Below, piece after piece: positions 10,260 to 19,377 of a stretch of DNA of 64,000 nt (position 1 is its first letter; every line of letters begins with the position of its first letter). Both the position numbers and the translations under genes were made by a program. The DNA is taken from contig CAVSZE010000012.1 of NCBI GenBank assembly GCA_963732375.1, positions 62,001 to 126,000 of the forward strand, read 5' to 3'. The notes below the pieces were generated by a model, which did no database searches, had not been told where the DNA came from, and was given only the letters and a program-made list of their open reading frames with translations. The DNA is from RPQJ01 sp963732375 (lineage in GTDB: Bacteria; Pseudomonadota; Gammaproteobacteria; Steroidobacterales; Steroidobacteraceae).

Positions 10260-11365
10260 TGTCGCAATTCGAGCCAGCCGGGGCCGGGGTCCGACCAGCG
10301 GAACACCTCCTGGCGGCAGCGCGGGTCGAAGCTTGTGCCCAGGAATCGGCCCACCACCGCCAACTTCTCGCCGACCCCGAGGGCCGGGTTCCTGATCTGC
10401 AGCAGCACATGGTCAAGGTCGCCCAGCCACCAGCGCAGGCGGCGCCCGACTTCGAATTCCCACACCGGTGCTACCGACTCACCCATCAGCATCTGGTAGT
10501 AGAGCCAGGGGAAATCGACGCCGCAGTCAATCGCGAGCTGCAGTGAGCCCCAGAACCGGGCGTTCACCTCCATCAGGTACGGACGGTTGTCGGTGCCGAT
10601 GCGGAACTCGACCATTGCCACGCCGCGATACTCGGCAGCGCGAAGCAGCCGCTCGGCGAAGTCCTTCAGCAACGGATCAACTGCGATGCTCTCGCACAGA
10701 ACGCTGACGCCGCCCGAGGGTGGTTTCTCGCGGATGCGGCGGTGCGCGAACCAGGCGATCGCGTGGTCGCGGTCGTACAGGCAGAAGACCCCGGCGCCGT
10801 GACCCGGGATGAATTCCTGGACGATGATGGGACAATTCGACAGCCACGGCGAATCATTGATAAACGCTTGCACCTCGGCGGTACATCTTGCCCTGCGGAC
10901 CGAGGTAGATGTGATCTGATTTCCAATCAGCAACTTGGAGCGAGCCGGTTTCAATATAATCGGGTAGTCGAACTGTTCGGCCGCTGTAAGAAGCGCCGCG
11001 GGACCTGCAGCGAAAACGCTTCGCGGTGTCGAGACCCCAGCCTCGGCAGCCATCTCAAGCAACGACGTCTTGCACGTGAGTCGGTCGTATGGTGTGCCAT
11101 ATTCCTGCGTGGTACGCATTGAGGTCGTATCGGTTATAGGGATGACAAGGGCATGTTTCGACGCGCCAGCCAACCAAGCGTCGAAGCCGGACACGTCACT
11201 CTGTGGCGATGGATATACGCCTGTCGTAAGAACACCGGATGCGGCGCCTGCAAGGCTTGGGGATACGTGCGAGCAGGCGCGGACATCGACGTGCCGGCGC
11301 GCCAGGGAGCGGGCAACGGCGAGCGCCGCTCGTTGATCCCCGTCGAGTATCCAGACCTGATTCAC
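10226..11365 (-). CDS. ATP-grasp domain protein
   Basis: 379 residues. 'VWILDGDQRAALAVARSLA' opens the pre-ATP-grasp domain. The core follows: 'FDYPIILKPARSKLL' (ATP Lys), 'PIIVQEFIPGHGAGVFCLY', 'GVAMVEFRIG' and 'YLMEVNARFWGSLQLAID', with the metal-binding Glu-x-Asn of the family. The enzyme should ligate a carboxylate to an amine; which ones are unknown. It starts the minus-strand unit with the GT4 and sulfotransferase, divergent from the phosphatase gene. Together with the other ATP-grasp gene and the asparagine-synthetase homologues it makes amide chemistry on the EPS likely. Similar proteins are common in polysaccharide loci. Confidence 0.75.
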   Translation of the reverse strand: MNQVWILDGDQRAALAVARSLARRHVDVRACSHVSPSLAGAASGVLTTGVYPSPQSDVSGFDAWLAGASKHALVIPITDTTSMRTTQEYGTPYDRLTCKTSLLEMAAEAGVSTPRSVFAAGPAALLTAAEQFDYPIILKPARSKLLIGNQITSTSVRRARCTAEVQAFINDSPWLSNCPIIVQEFIPGHGAGVFCLYDRDHAIAWFAHRRIREKPPSGGVSVLCESIAVDPLLKDFAERLLRAAEYRGVAMVEFRIGTDNRPYLMEVNARFWGSLQLAIDCGVDFPWLYYQMLMGESVAPVWEFEVGRRLRWWLGDLDHVLLQIRNPALGVGEKLAVVGRFLGTSFDPRCRQEVFRWSDPGPGWLELRQWVAGVLGRSP

Positions 11366-11495
11366 CTATGCATCCTACGTTTGCGCAGTCTTCGCAAGCA
11401 GGGCATCATCGCCCAATGGTGCGAGTAACTGCAATTTGCCGCTAGTGATCAAAATTCCGCCGCGATACCGTCGCCGCGAGTGGTACCACGGCACG

Positions 11496-12002
11496 ATGGC
11501 GAGAATCGGGGTCTACGCTAAGTACCGTGAGGTTCGCCTGCAGACCGTCCAGCGTCTTGTCTTCGTCTGTCGAGGAAACATCTGCAGGAGCCCCTACGCG
11601 GAGGCCTACGCGCGTTCGTTGGGGATCGAATCTGCCAGTTGCGGCCTGTCGGCCCTAAACGATCGCGTCGCTGATGCCAAGGCGGTGGCCGCAGCGTCAC
11701 GGCGTGGCACTCCTATTGGCTCCCACCAGACCCGTCGGTTCGATTCCGAGAGGATGGTGAATACCGATCTGCTAGTCGCGATGGAGCCAGTTCACATTAG
11801 AGAATTGATGCGCGATCATGCGGCGCACAATGAACGGCTTACGCTTTTGGGCATTTGGACTCAGCCGGCTCAGCCGTACGTATTTGACCCATTTGGCATG
11901 AGCGATGAAGCGTTTGACAGATGCTTCGCGATTATCGAGATGTCTGTTGACGGTTTGGCTGCGGCTCTAAAGGATGCCGGGGCGAATGTGGGCCTAAGAT
12001 GA
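11496..12002 (+). CDS. Low-molecular-weight protein-tyrosine-phosphatase-like protein
   Basis: 168 residues from the ATG at 11496. 'LVFVCRGNICRSPYAEAY' is the P-loop CX5RS of LMW tyrosine phosphatases, with the catalytic Cys and Arg in place, and 'VFDPFGMSDEAFDRCF' carries the general-acid Asp-Pro. In capsule and EPS systems such enzymes (Wzb type) dephosphorylate the Wzc-type autokinase that controls chain length. No kinase gene is near, although the left edge may hold the tail of one. An upstream in-frame ATG at 11436 would add a basic 20-residue extension; neither start has a strong ribosome site. The codons are more AT-rich than those of the left flank. Confidence 0.75.
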   Translation: MARIGVYAKYREVRLQTVQRLVFVCRGNICRSPYAEAYARSLGIESASCGLSALNDRVADAKAVAAASRRGTPIGSHQTRRFDSERMVNTDLLVAMEPVHIRELMRDHAAHNERLTLLGIWTQPAQPYVFDPFGMSDEAFDRCFAIIEMSVDGLAAALKDAGANVGLR

Positions 12003-12075
12003 CTCACTTGAAACAGCCCAGATCGGCCGTAATACATGCCGGCAGCGCCACTAGATTGGGGGCCGGCACTTTGAC

Positions 12076-13122
12076 ATGAATATTGGAACGCTAAAGTCGT
12101 CCGAGCGATTTCGTGGTCTGGTCGCGTCATTGCTTGTGTCGCCAGCTGCTAGGCTTTTGACACGCCCGATGATGGCGCGACGCAGCACTATCTTCATGTT
12201 GCACAGACGATCTGAGCCCAGCCTAAAGATCATCGGACGGACCGAGGCCCAAGTTTGTGCGGCAATTGAGTCTGTGCGCGCTAGTGGCGCTAAATTAGTG
12301 GGGCTGGACGAATTGGCGCGTATCCACGCAGATGTCGGCAAGGTGCTGCCGAACTCAGTCAGTCTTACCATTGATGACGGGTACGCTGATCAGGCAGGCC
12401 TCGCACGAGCAGCGCTGGCGGTGGGTTGTCCAGTTACAATTTTTTTGGTCACGGGGTTTCTGGACGGCTGCCTTTGGCCGTGGGACCAGAGGCTCTGGTA
12501 CGTAGTTTCCAAGTGTCCTCGGCCAGTTCTTGAGTTGCAAACCAATGGAGGTCTCGTTCAATACTCGATGGCAACGCCCGACGATCAGAGGCGGTCGTGC
12601 GAGTTGATCACGGTCTGGGCGAAGACATTGCCGCAGGATCAAGTGGATGGTCTCGTCGCATACGTCGCCAAAGCCGCAGAGGTGGATGTACCGATTAGCC
12701 CTCCGCCGGAGCACCTGCCACTCGCTTGGTCTGAGGTGCGTGCGTTGGAGGCTGAGGGAGTGCGTTTTGGTGCCCATTCGGTATCCCATAGGATTCTCTC
12801 CCGGCTCTCGGAAAGCGAAGCCAAAGCAGAGATTCGCGATTCTCTGGCACGAGTAGAGGATGAGGCGACCAATCCAAGTAAAGTATTCGCGTGGCCGACT
12901 GGTCGCCAGGGCGACTATGGCCGGCGGGAGCAAGAAATCGTAAAGAATGCCGGTTCGGCCGCTGCCGTCTCTACGGGTGATGGATTCGCTGTCTGGCCAA
13001 GCCGACAGGAGAGCAACATTGGCCGGTATGAACTCCAGCGGTTCTCATTACCCACTCAAACGTGGTCAGCGATTGAGTGCTCCTCATACGTTGAACGCAC
13101 TAAAGCGCTGCTCGGTCGATAG
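12076..13122 (+). CDS. Polysaccharide deacetylase family protein (third in locus)
   Basis: 348 residues. CE4 motifs are 'SVSLTIDDGYADQ' (catalytic Asp pair), 'GAHSVSHRIL' (metal HxxxH) and 'FAWPTGRQGDYGRRE'. The N-terminal 35 residues are basic and hydrophobic, but no clear signal peptide is seen, so a cytoplasmic or membrane-adjacent role is possible. It follows the phosphatase gene by 73 bases on the same strand. Like its neighbours in 11.4-20.5 kb it is clearly richer in A and T than the deacetylases at 1.4-3.3 kb, so it probably came with the variable part of the cluster. Substrate is unknown. Confidence 0.75.
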   Translation: MNIGTLKSSERFRGLVASLLVSPAARLLTRPMMARRSTIFMLHRRSEPSLKIIGRTEAQVCAAIESVRASGAKLVGLDELARIHADVGKVLPNSVSLTIDDGYADQAGLARAALAVGCPVTIFLVTGFLDGCLWPWDQRLWYVVSKCPRPVLELQTNGGLVQYSMATPDDQRRSCELITVWAKTLPQDQVDGLVAYVAKAAEVDVPISPPPEHLPLAWSEVRALEAEGVRFGAHSVSHRILSRLSESEAKAEIRDSLARVEDEATNPSKVFAWPTGRQGDYGRREQEIVKNAGSAAAVSTGDGFAVWPSRQESNIGRYELQRFSLPTQTWSAIECSSYVERTKALLGR

Positions 13123-13136
13123 GCTGGGAGCAAAAT

Positions 13137-14105
13137 CTATCGAAGTCCAATCTCTAGTGTCGAGCCACCAAGTGTGCGAAGGCCTGGCAGCGAGGCCACG
13201 GCGCTTTTCGCAGACATCGCGCTAATCAGCGCGAAGCGTAACGGACGCATCCACTTTTCTGGTGCCACGTTTCCGTCGTCCAGATATCCTAGATTTGTAA
13301 GCGCATCACCAAGAAACGCCGTGAGCGTGGATTGTTCCTTAGTCGACAATACACGGCGCCAGCGATCTAGGGCTTCCCGCCCGTCGCGCCGATTTGTGCC
13401 GCGGAATGCAGAGTTTGGCTGATTGAGCGAACCGACGGTTGCAGTCGAGAAGTCTGTTGCGTGGATAGTCATATCTAGGAACTCACTCAGCGATCTTGCG
13501 ACTGCCTCAGGCTCGGTAACAATCTGCTCAAATCTCAACTCAAGAAATCTCTTTGGGTTTGCAGCTCCGGCAGACCGAACTCTTTCAACTATCTGGATCC
13601 ATGACGACGCGGCGAGTAGCAACGAAAGCATCGGGTTCGAGGATGGAAATACAGTCCATCCTAGCGCACGCCGTGACGCGGCGACACTGCGCCCGTCGCG
13701 GATCACATGAATTATTCTGGCATCGGGAAAGCGCTGTATGATCTTCCCGACATGACGCCAGTTGCCAGGTGTGCTATCCGACCACCCTTGGCGCGTCTGC
13801 CGGCTGGCCATGGTCGCCATGAACTTATCCAATAGTTCGAAGTAGTCAGTGGACTCGTCGACCAGCCCCCGAAAGTCTTCCTCTGACAGGCCACTTCGAT
13901 AGTGCTGTCTAGATTGAAGCCAGTCGTGCAAGAAGCGTGCGCGGTGCGACGGTATTGATAACCCCCCATACTTTTGCTGACAGACGGTGAGGAGTAGCGG
14001 CTCCGCCTCGTAAATGACAAAGTGACCGCTAGCGAGTAGGAGTGAATTCAGGAGCGTTGTTCCCGATCGGGGAGAACCGATAACGAAAACAGGTCGCATA
14101 GGCAC
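13137..14105 (-). CDS. Sulfotransferase family protein
   Basis: 322 residues with the PAPS-binding motifs of the Sulfotransfer_3-type family: 'PVFVIGSPRSGTTLLNSLLL' at the N-terminus (5'-phosphosulfate loop) and 'ARIIHVIRDGRSVAASRRA' near residue 130 (3'-phosphate loop). 'FLELRFEQIVTEPEAVARSL' is the usual stretch preceding the C-terminal lid. It should transfer sulfate to an EPS sugar. It converges with the deacetylase at 12076-13122 with 14 bases between them, and is downstream of the secreted jelly-roll protein gene on the same strand. Confidence 0.8.
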   Translation of the reverse strand: MPMRPVFVIGSPRSGTTLLNSLLLASGHFVIYEAEPLLLTVCQQKYGGLSIPSHRARFLHDWLQSRQHYRSGLSEEDFRGLVDESTDYFELLDKFMATMASRQTRQGWSDSTPGNWRHVGKIIQRFPDARIIHVIRDGRSVAASRRALGWTVFPSSNPMLSLLLAASSWIQIVERVRSAGAANPKRFLELRFEQIVTEPEAVARSLSEFLDMTIHATDFSTATVGSLNQPNSAFRGTNRRDGREALDRWRRVLSTKEQSTLTAFLGDALTNLGYLDDGNVAPEKWMRPLRFALISAMSAKSAVASLPGLRTLGGSTLEIGLR

Positions 14106-14165
14106 TACGTGGACGAGCCAGGAAGGGAGAGACTATTTAACCAGGCAGCGTAATGCTCAAGGCAA

Positions 14166-15014
14166 CTATTGGACACGAACAGAATTCGGCTTCTGTGGTT
14201 GGGGTCCCAGTGGCCAGGTATCGCTTATGGAAAAGTCGTCCAAATAGAAAGTTGTTTCGCTCGAGTAGCCGGAGTTAGACCAGCCCATGAGATATCCATG
14301 AGTAAATCCGGCCGGACCAGCCGACGGCCAGAGGACCAGTCCCTCGGCGCGGTGAATCTGCTCCAAATCACCATCCTCGACCCGGCGCCAGAACTCGATA
14401 AGGCCGTCGCCCTTGCCAGGGGCACTCGACATCTTTACGTGCTCGACAATGGTCATCCACTTGCCGCGATGCTCCTTCGGATCAATGAACGGCTGATAAT
14501 CCTTGTGCCCACTGCGTCCGTTCTGGTCGACCCATCGGTACGCGAGACTTGACGATCCATCTCCGCTGCTGCTCGGCCAGTATTCCCAGCCTACGGAAAG
14601 TCCGGCGAAGTCTTCGTATTCATTCGACCAAAGCATGAGCCACTTAGAATTGCCTGGTCTCTCCGGCCTGTGAAAGTAGTTGTCTGGAACGCGAATTTCA
14701 TAAGTTAGGTAGATTTCCGGCATGGGCTTGGCTAGTTTGAACCGTAGCTCCGCAGTCGAGTCGCTACCTGCCGGCCTTGCACGGTATGCGAAGCCTGCCG
14801 AGTGTTTGCCGTGCGCCGGGACTGTCGGCCGGCCGGTGACTGGATCGGTGTCGGCGAACACATTGTCGCCATGAGAGGCCCAAGAGAATCCACCGTGCTG
14901 GCCGGCAATGATACCCGACTCAAAATCATCGGATCCGATCACAGCGCCATGTACCCCCAACGGGAGCGCTGCTAACAACAGAGCAAGTGCCGGGACGAAG
15001 GGTTGTATTCTCAC
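14166..15014 (-). CDS. Secreted concanavalin-like protein, possible polysaccharide lyase or binder
   Basis: 282 residues with a clear Sec signal peptide ('FVPALALLLAALPLGVHGA', cleavage after VHGA). The mature part reads 'IGSDDFESGI', 'YLTYEIRVPDNYFHRP', 'SKWLMLWSNEYEDFAG', 'GKWMTIVEHVKM' and 'TTFYLDDFSISD'. This pattern of beta-strands is typical of concanavalin-like jelly rolls such as LamG domains and heparin-lyase-I or alginate-lyase-like folds. No catalytic residues can be assigned with certainty. EPS loci often encode a periplasmic lyase that clears misdirected polymer, which would fit. It could equally be a carbohydrate-binding protein. Confidence 0.55.
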   Translation of the reverse strand: MRIQPFVPALALLLAALPLGVHGAVIGSDDFESGIIAGQHGGFSWASHGDNVFADTDPVTGRPTVPAHGKHSAGFAYRARPAGSDSTAELRFKLAKPMPEIYLTYEIRVPDNYFHRPERPGNSKWLMLWSNEYEDFAGLSVGWEYWPSSSGDGSSSLAYRWVDQNGRSGHKDYQPFIDPKEHRGKWMTIVEHVKMSSAPGKGDGLIEFWRRVEDGDLEQIHRAEGLVLWPSAGPAGFTHGYLMGWSNSGYSSETTFYLDDFSISDTWPLGPQPQKPNSVRVQ

Positions 15015-15178
15015 GATAAAATCTCATCAATGACAATGGTTGCGATTGGAGTTCGCGGGGTTTCGATAGTTCCCCTAATTACCGCAATATGAGCCAGCGA
15101 TGCAAATAATGTTGTCAGTTGTTTCGCAGGATTGTGACCGTTTCGTATTCGAACGACGACGAGTTGCACTGCGCAAGC

Positions 15179-16240
15179 CTAAATCGAGGGTTTGAATGGA
15201 GTGCCGGAGGATCGTTGGCGGGATCTAATTGCAGCAATTCCAAGCTCTTCTGTCAGATCACGGGCCCGTTCGAACCATACCTTCAGGTATGCCGTTCGCG
15301 CTGCATCAGAACCGGCGGAGATCCTGGAGTGCTGGGCGCACGCTTCGACGATCGCGGAAGCGATCGACTGGGACTCCGGCTCAGCAAAGATCGCAATGCT
15401 TGTAAATAGCTGGCGAGCGGATGGATCGTCCGTCAGTACGATTGGTCGGCCAATCGCCAGTGCCTCGTACGCACCACAGACTAGGCAATGTTTCCGGGTA
15501 CTTATGTCGACTATCACGTCGGACGAGGCAAGTAGTTGCCAATAGGCCGCATCTGGAACGAACCCGGAAAAGCCGACGTTTGGTGGTATGCGCCCACGGA
15601 AAGTTTTCCGCCAGCCGTCGGGCCGACCAGTGAATGCGAAGCGATAGCTAGCTCCCAACGTTTCAGCGGCGCCTAGGATTTCCTCGATCGGTTCATCTGC
15701 AGCGAACGTCGATATCACTGTTACCGCGGTCGACGTTCGGTCGTGCTTCGGCGCCGGTAACTGCCTCAGGTCTGGGTGTGGCAGGCAATCGGGCAAAACA
15801 ATGGGGTTTCCGCCGTGCCACTTCACAATGGCGGCCAATGGGGCATTAGTCACGATGGTTACATTCGCGTAGCGCACAAGCGCGCGCGCCACTTGGCGCA
15901 GGAGCCAGCTATTAGCGCTAAGCTGTTCGATGGCCACGTTGTGCGCGTCAACTGCTACCCTCCACCTGCGGGTGAGTCGACCGAACGCGACGACTATCGC
16001 AGCTAGGACGATAGATGGGTTCTGAACGACGATCACAGGCGCCCGGTAAGAAAAAAGAAAGCTGAAAGTCTCAGGTATCAAGCGGCTGTATCGCGCGAAT
16101 CCGCGTTGTGACGTCGTAAGTTCACGCAGATCCAGTGAAAACTCAGCCGCAATGCCGCGGGTGCGGCGATGTTGCTCCCAGGTCAGCAGGGATGCCTGCC
16201 GTGACTGCAGATCTGTCTCCGTGGGCATTTCAAGGTGCAT
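15179..16240 (-). CDS. Glycosyltransferase, GT4-like
   Basis: 353 residues. Features of GT-B enzymes are 'VIVVQNPSIVLAAIVVA' and 'AVDAHNVAIEQL' in the acceptor half, then 'VTVISTFAADEPIEEIL', 'YRFAFTGRPDGWRKTF', 'VGFSGFVPDAAYWQLLASSD' and 'GAYEALAIGRPIVLTDD', the degenerate nucleotide-sugar motif with the Glu of EX7E. The Cys pair 'KHCLVCGAYEAL' is unusual for this position. Its donor and acceptor cannot be predicted. An in-frame Met four residues in (16228) is an alternative start. AT-rich codons match the surrounding block. Confidence 0.7.
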   Translation of the reverse strand: MHLEMPTETDLQSRQASLLTWEQHRRTRGIAAEFSLDLRELTTSQRGFARYSRLIPETFSFLFSYRAPVIVVQNPSIVLAAIVVAFGRLTRRWRVAVDAHNVAIEQLSANSWLLRQVARALVRYANVTIVTNAPLAAIVKWHGGNPIVLPDCLPHPDLRQLPAPKHDRTSTAVTVISTFAADEPIEEILGAAETLGASYRFAFTGRPDGWRKTFRGRIPPNVGFSGFVPDAAYWQLLASSDVIVDISTRKHCLVCGAYEALAIGRPIVLTDDPSARQLFTSIAIFAEPESQSIASAIVEACAQHSRISAGSDAARTAYLKVWFERARDLTEELGIAAIRSRQRSSGTPFKPSI

Positions 16241-16395
16241 CAGACCAGCGCTGATCAGATGGTTGAGAAAAGAGGTTCAAAGTAGGTCTCTCGATCAGCG
16301 CTATCGGTCGCTGACAATCGTCGACGTGTTGCGATCCTGCTGGGGTATGCGCAGTGCATTGGAGGAAGTGTTATCGAGGGTTGTATCACAAAGGT

Positions 16396-16989
16396 TCAGA
16401 ATGTGTACTTGAAAGCGACCAGATCGGACGCGAACTGTTGCGCAATGCACTCTCTCGTTTCAGGATCATATGCGGCTTTGTAGCCCGATGAGGTCGATTG
16501 CTTCAGGTGCGGAAGTTGTCGGCGCATGTCCAGTTGTTCACAAACGCGGTCAAAATCTTTGGAAAGATTTTCAAATCGCCCCACATAGTCGACTATCAGG
16601 TGGCCACTTTCGTCGCAGAGCCAGTTCACTTGAGGCATGAACATTCGCGGTTGATCGTAGTAGTGTCGGTCATGATCTTGGTACGCACGAAGTACCCAGT
16701 CGCGGAAGCTGATATGGGCGTCGCCCATCCCAGTCTGATTGGACTTGACGCGGTACTGGTAGTGGGAAAACACCTTGTCCCATGGATTGCGAACAAAGCT
16801 GAACTTGAATGCGCCGTGCCATCTCAGTGATCCGAGTTCGACGCGTTTCTCCAATGCCGTCTTGTGTTCGAATCTGAGGCCGAGAGCGCGTTCGATGCTC
16901 GAGCCGGCTGTCTTGTTGATGTGAATAAAAACGTAGCGCGGCAAATACGCCATCCGAAACCGCGTAGTCAGTTCTGATAGCCCGCGCAT
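16396..16989 (-). CDS. Sulfotransferase family 2-like protein
   Basis: 197 residues, a compact PAPS-dependent sulfotransferase. 'RYVFIHINKTAGSSIERALG' is the 5'-phosphosulfate loop and 'FKFSFVRNPWDKVFSHYQYR' the 3'-phosphate loop. 'YVGRFENLSKDFDRVCEQL' is the conserved 'G-R-x-E-x-L' region of Sulfotransfer_2 proteins related to heparan-sulfate and chondroitin sulfotransferases. It resembles the protein at 8399-9099 in architecture but is clearly a separate gene. It lies 14 bases downstream of the GT4 gene at 17004 and is probably co-transcribed with it, suggesting sulfation of the sugar that enzyme adds. Confidence 0.8.
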   Translation of the reverse strand: MRGLSELTTRFRMAYLPRYVFIHINKTAGSSIERALGLRFEHKTALEKRVELGSLRWHGAFKFSFVRNPWDKVFSHYQYRVKSNQTGMGDAHISFRDWVLRAYQDHDRHYYDQPRMFMPQVNWLCDESGHLIVDYVGRFENLSKDFDRVCEQLDMRRQLPHLKQSTSSGYKAAYDPETRECIAQQFASDLVAFKYTF

Positions 16990-17003
16990 GACTTGGCGAT
17001 CAG

Positions 17004-18128
17004 TCAGGCGGCCCGACTGGATGCCAATAGCTCTTCATAGAGCGAGCGGTATCGGGTCGCGGTGGCTGCTATCGAATATTTATCGGGCAATCTAGATGTT
17101 GCTGGCTGGTGCCGTGCGGCGCAGGCCTCTCGGATGGCAGCAGCAATTAGTTCAGGATCCTGTATTTGTACGAGGCGGCAGTCCGCGGCGCCGTTCAACA
17201 AGTCAGGGATACCTCCGACCGCATGGGCAACTACCGGTATGCCCAGAGCGCGAGCTTCAAGTGCGGTCATCGGCACTCCTTCATGGTCTGAGCAGAGAAC
17301 GAGACAATGCATGGCGGCGAGCCACTGCGGTGCATTACTCTGGAAGCCGTGGAATACGCAGCATTCATCGAGCTTGAGGTCTAGAGTTTGCTTCTCCAGA
17401 GCCTGACGAAGTGGCCCGTCACCGATTATATGGAAGCGGTACCGGCCTGTATCGGTCGTCGCCAACGCTGCGGCAGCTTGAATGAACAGATCCACGCGCT
17501 TGACCGGAACCAACCTTCCGAGAAAGGCCACGTGCTGTACCCCAGGTTCGAGCGCTATGGGTTCGGAGGCGCGCATTCGTACGAAGGTAGAATCGATCCC
17601 ATTGGGAATGACGCTGATCGCGGCATTTCTCAGTTGCATGGCCATTCTGCTTGCCAATTCGTCAGAAACGGCGACCGCCCGTTGCTGCCACCGCCGGGCA
17701 ACCAGGGCGTCAACGATTCGCGGAGCGTGCTTGTTCAGTGGCCACCACGAATATGCCATTTCCGGTGCCCCGTGAATGGTCCTCAGGCAAACCCTGACGT
17801 GCGCAGATCGGGCGGCGAGTGCACCAAGCACGTTCTCTTTTTGCCGGTGAGTATGTACGATGTCCGGTCTCCACTCTCTCATGAACGACACCATTTGCTG
17901 GTATAGCCGCCACGCTGAATGTTGGCTTTCGGGCATCAGACGAACGTTTGCGCCCGCTGTTTTTAGGCTCTCGTAAAGCGTGCCTTCATTGAGAATCACT
18001 GCGGCAACGGCAACGCCGGGCTGCCTTACAATCGCCCTGGCTAACTCGGCGATTTGCACCTCGGCGCCTGCCCAAAGGTCGCCCGAGGCGACGTGCATGA
18101 CTCGAATTGCGCGCTGGTCCACAGTCAT
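17004..18128 (-). CDS. Glycosyltransferase family 4
   Basis: 374 residues from the ATG at 18128. 'IRVMHVASGDLWAGAEVQI' is the GT4 acceptor loop; 'DIVHTHRQKENVLGALAA', 'VAVSDELASRMA', 'SVIPNGIDSTFV', 'VAFLGRLVPVKRVDLFIQAA', 'FHIIGDGPLRQALE' and 'EGVPMTALEARALGIPVVAH' follow in the expected order, with both Glu of EX7E. The longest frame begins at 18218 but would overlap the divergent gene at 18167, and its extra 30 residues do not look like a GT N-terminus, so 18128 is preferred. The intergenic space then holds only about 38 bases for two divergent promoters. Confidence 0.85.
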   Translation of the reverse strand: MTVDQRAIRVMHVASGDLWAGAEVQIAELARAIVRQPGVAVAAVILNEGTLYESLKTAGANVRLMPESQHSAWRLYQQMVSFMREWRPDIVHTHRQKENVLGALAARSAHVRVCLRTIHGAPEMAYSWWPLNKHAPRIVDALVARRWQQRAVAVSDELASRMAMQLRNAAISVIPNGIDSTFVRMRASEPIALEPGVQHVAFLGRLVPVKRVDLFIQAAAALATTDTGRYRFHIIGDGPLRQALEKQTLDLKLDECCVFHGFQSNAPQWLAAMHCLVLCSDHEGVPMTALEARALGIPVVAHAVGGIPDLLNGAADCRLVQIQDPELIAAAIREACAARHQPATSRLPDKYSIAATATRYRSLYEELLASSRAA

Positions 18129-18166
18129 AATGTCGCAACTCAGTAAGATACGCGCATGATACAAAG

Positions 18167-19345
18167 TTGCACGCGATGGTAGCACGTGCCCCGAACTCGA
18201 CTGTGACCGAGCACTCAAAGGGCGCCTGCTTGATGGTGGCGAATTATGCCCCGGACGTCGGCTACGCCTGGTGGCTCATGGAACACTACTGGTGCCTCCT
18301 GGCGGAAGATCTCGCTAGGCGGGGTCGGTCAGCGTTGCTGGCATATCCGAAGCGCGGCGAGGTGCCTGTCCTGATCCGCGAGGCGCCAATTGAAGTTATC
18401 TGGCTTAACTTTGGTGATCGTTCGGCGGCGGGCAGGCAAGCCCTTGCTTCGACGGTACGGCATGCGGCGGTCGAAAGCGTGTACCTCACGGATAGACCAT
18501 ACATTGACAGTACCTATTATCATCTTCGCCGGCTGGGAGTGCGGAAAATTGCGATGCACGACCACCGTCCCGGAGATCGTCCTGCAGTGACAGGGCTCAA
18601 GGGCTGGGTTAAGGGGCGCCTCAGGCGTGCGCCGCTATGGTCCCCCGACGTCTACGTAGCAGTCACTGAATTTGTGCGGGAACGAATGATTCGGAATGCA
18701 CGGACGCCGCAGGCGGCGACCTTCGTTGTGCCGAACGGCGTGGTCTCAATGGACTATTCAAGAGATGATCGAGCGTGGGCCCGGCAAAGTCTTGGTGTAG
18801 GCGATGACGAAATTGTGGTCGGAATGGTTGGCAGGGCGCATCGCATCAAGGGGATCGAGTTTGCAATGCAAGCTGCGGACGAAGTGCTGCGTCGCGAACC
18901 AAGAGCCTTGTTTGTGTTCGTCGGCGATGGGCCTGATCTCGAGCGTTTTCGCGCAAAGGCAGTCTTGGCAGGCATTGGGAGCCGTTTTCGCTTTCTGGGG
19001 CGGCGTACGGATGTTCGAAGGCTCATGGCCGGCTTCGACATGGGGCTGCATCCGTCAGCGGAAGAGGTTGGCTATTGTCTCGCCATACTCGAGATGATGA
19101 ATGCCGGGCGGCCGGTCATTGTTCCAGACCTGCCGTCGGTACGTGGCGCAACGGAAGACGGGGTGACTGGGCTCTGGTACCGTGCGGACGACACGGCGAC
19201 ATGCGCTGCAGCTATCCTGCAGCTAGTCGCCAACACTTCGGTACGCGAGCAAATGGGCGTGACCGCGCGTGAGCGTACATTGACTCGATTCTCACTCTAC
19301 TATGCCGACCGGTCATTTTTGGACAACGTGGCGTCCCGGCTGTAG
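18167..19345 (+). CDS. Glycosyltransferase family 4
   Basis: 392 residues at most. 'ACLMVANYAPDVGYAWWLM', 'VYVAVTEFVRERMI', 'FVVPNGVVSMDYS', 'VGMVGRAHRIKGIEFAMQAA', 'FVFVGDGPDLERFRAKA' and 'EEVGYCLAILEMMNAGRPVI' give a GT4 signature, with Glu residues eight apart as required. The first 22 residues before MVANYAP are polar and may not be translated; Met codons at 18176 and 18233 are alternatives. It precedes the O-antigen-ligase-like gene by 33 bases on the same strand. Linkage and donor sugar are unknown. Confidence 0.8.
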   Translation: MHAMVARAPNSTVTEHSKGACLMVANYAPDVGYAWWLMEHYWCLLAEDLARRGRSALLAYPKRGEVPVLIREAPIEVIWLNFGDRSAAGRQALASTVRHAAVESVYLTDRPYIDSTYYHLRRLGVRKIAMHDHRPGDRPAVTGLKGWVKGRLRRAPLWSPDVYVAVTEFVRERMIRNARTPQAATFVVPNGVVSMDYSRDDRAWARQSLGVGDDEIVVGMVGRAHRIKGIEFAMQAADEVLRREPRALFVFVGDGPDLERFRAKAVLAGIGSRFRFLGRRTDVRRLMAGFDMGLHPSAEEVGYCLAILEMMNAGRPVIVPDLPSVRGATEDGVTGLWYRADDTATCAAAILQLVANTSVREQMGVTARERTLTRFSLYYADRSFLDNVASRL

Positions 19346-19377
19346 TAGACGTACGCCAAGCCATTTCAAACCACCGA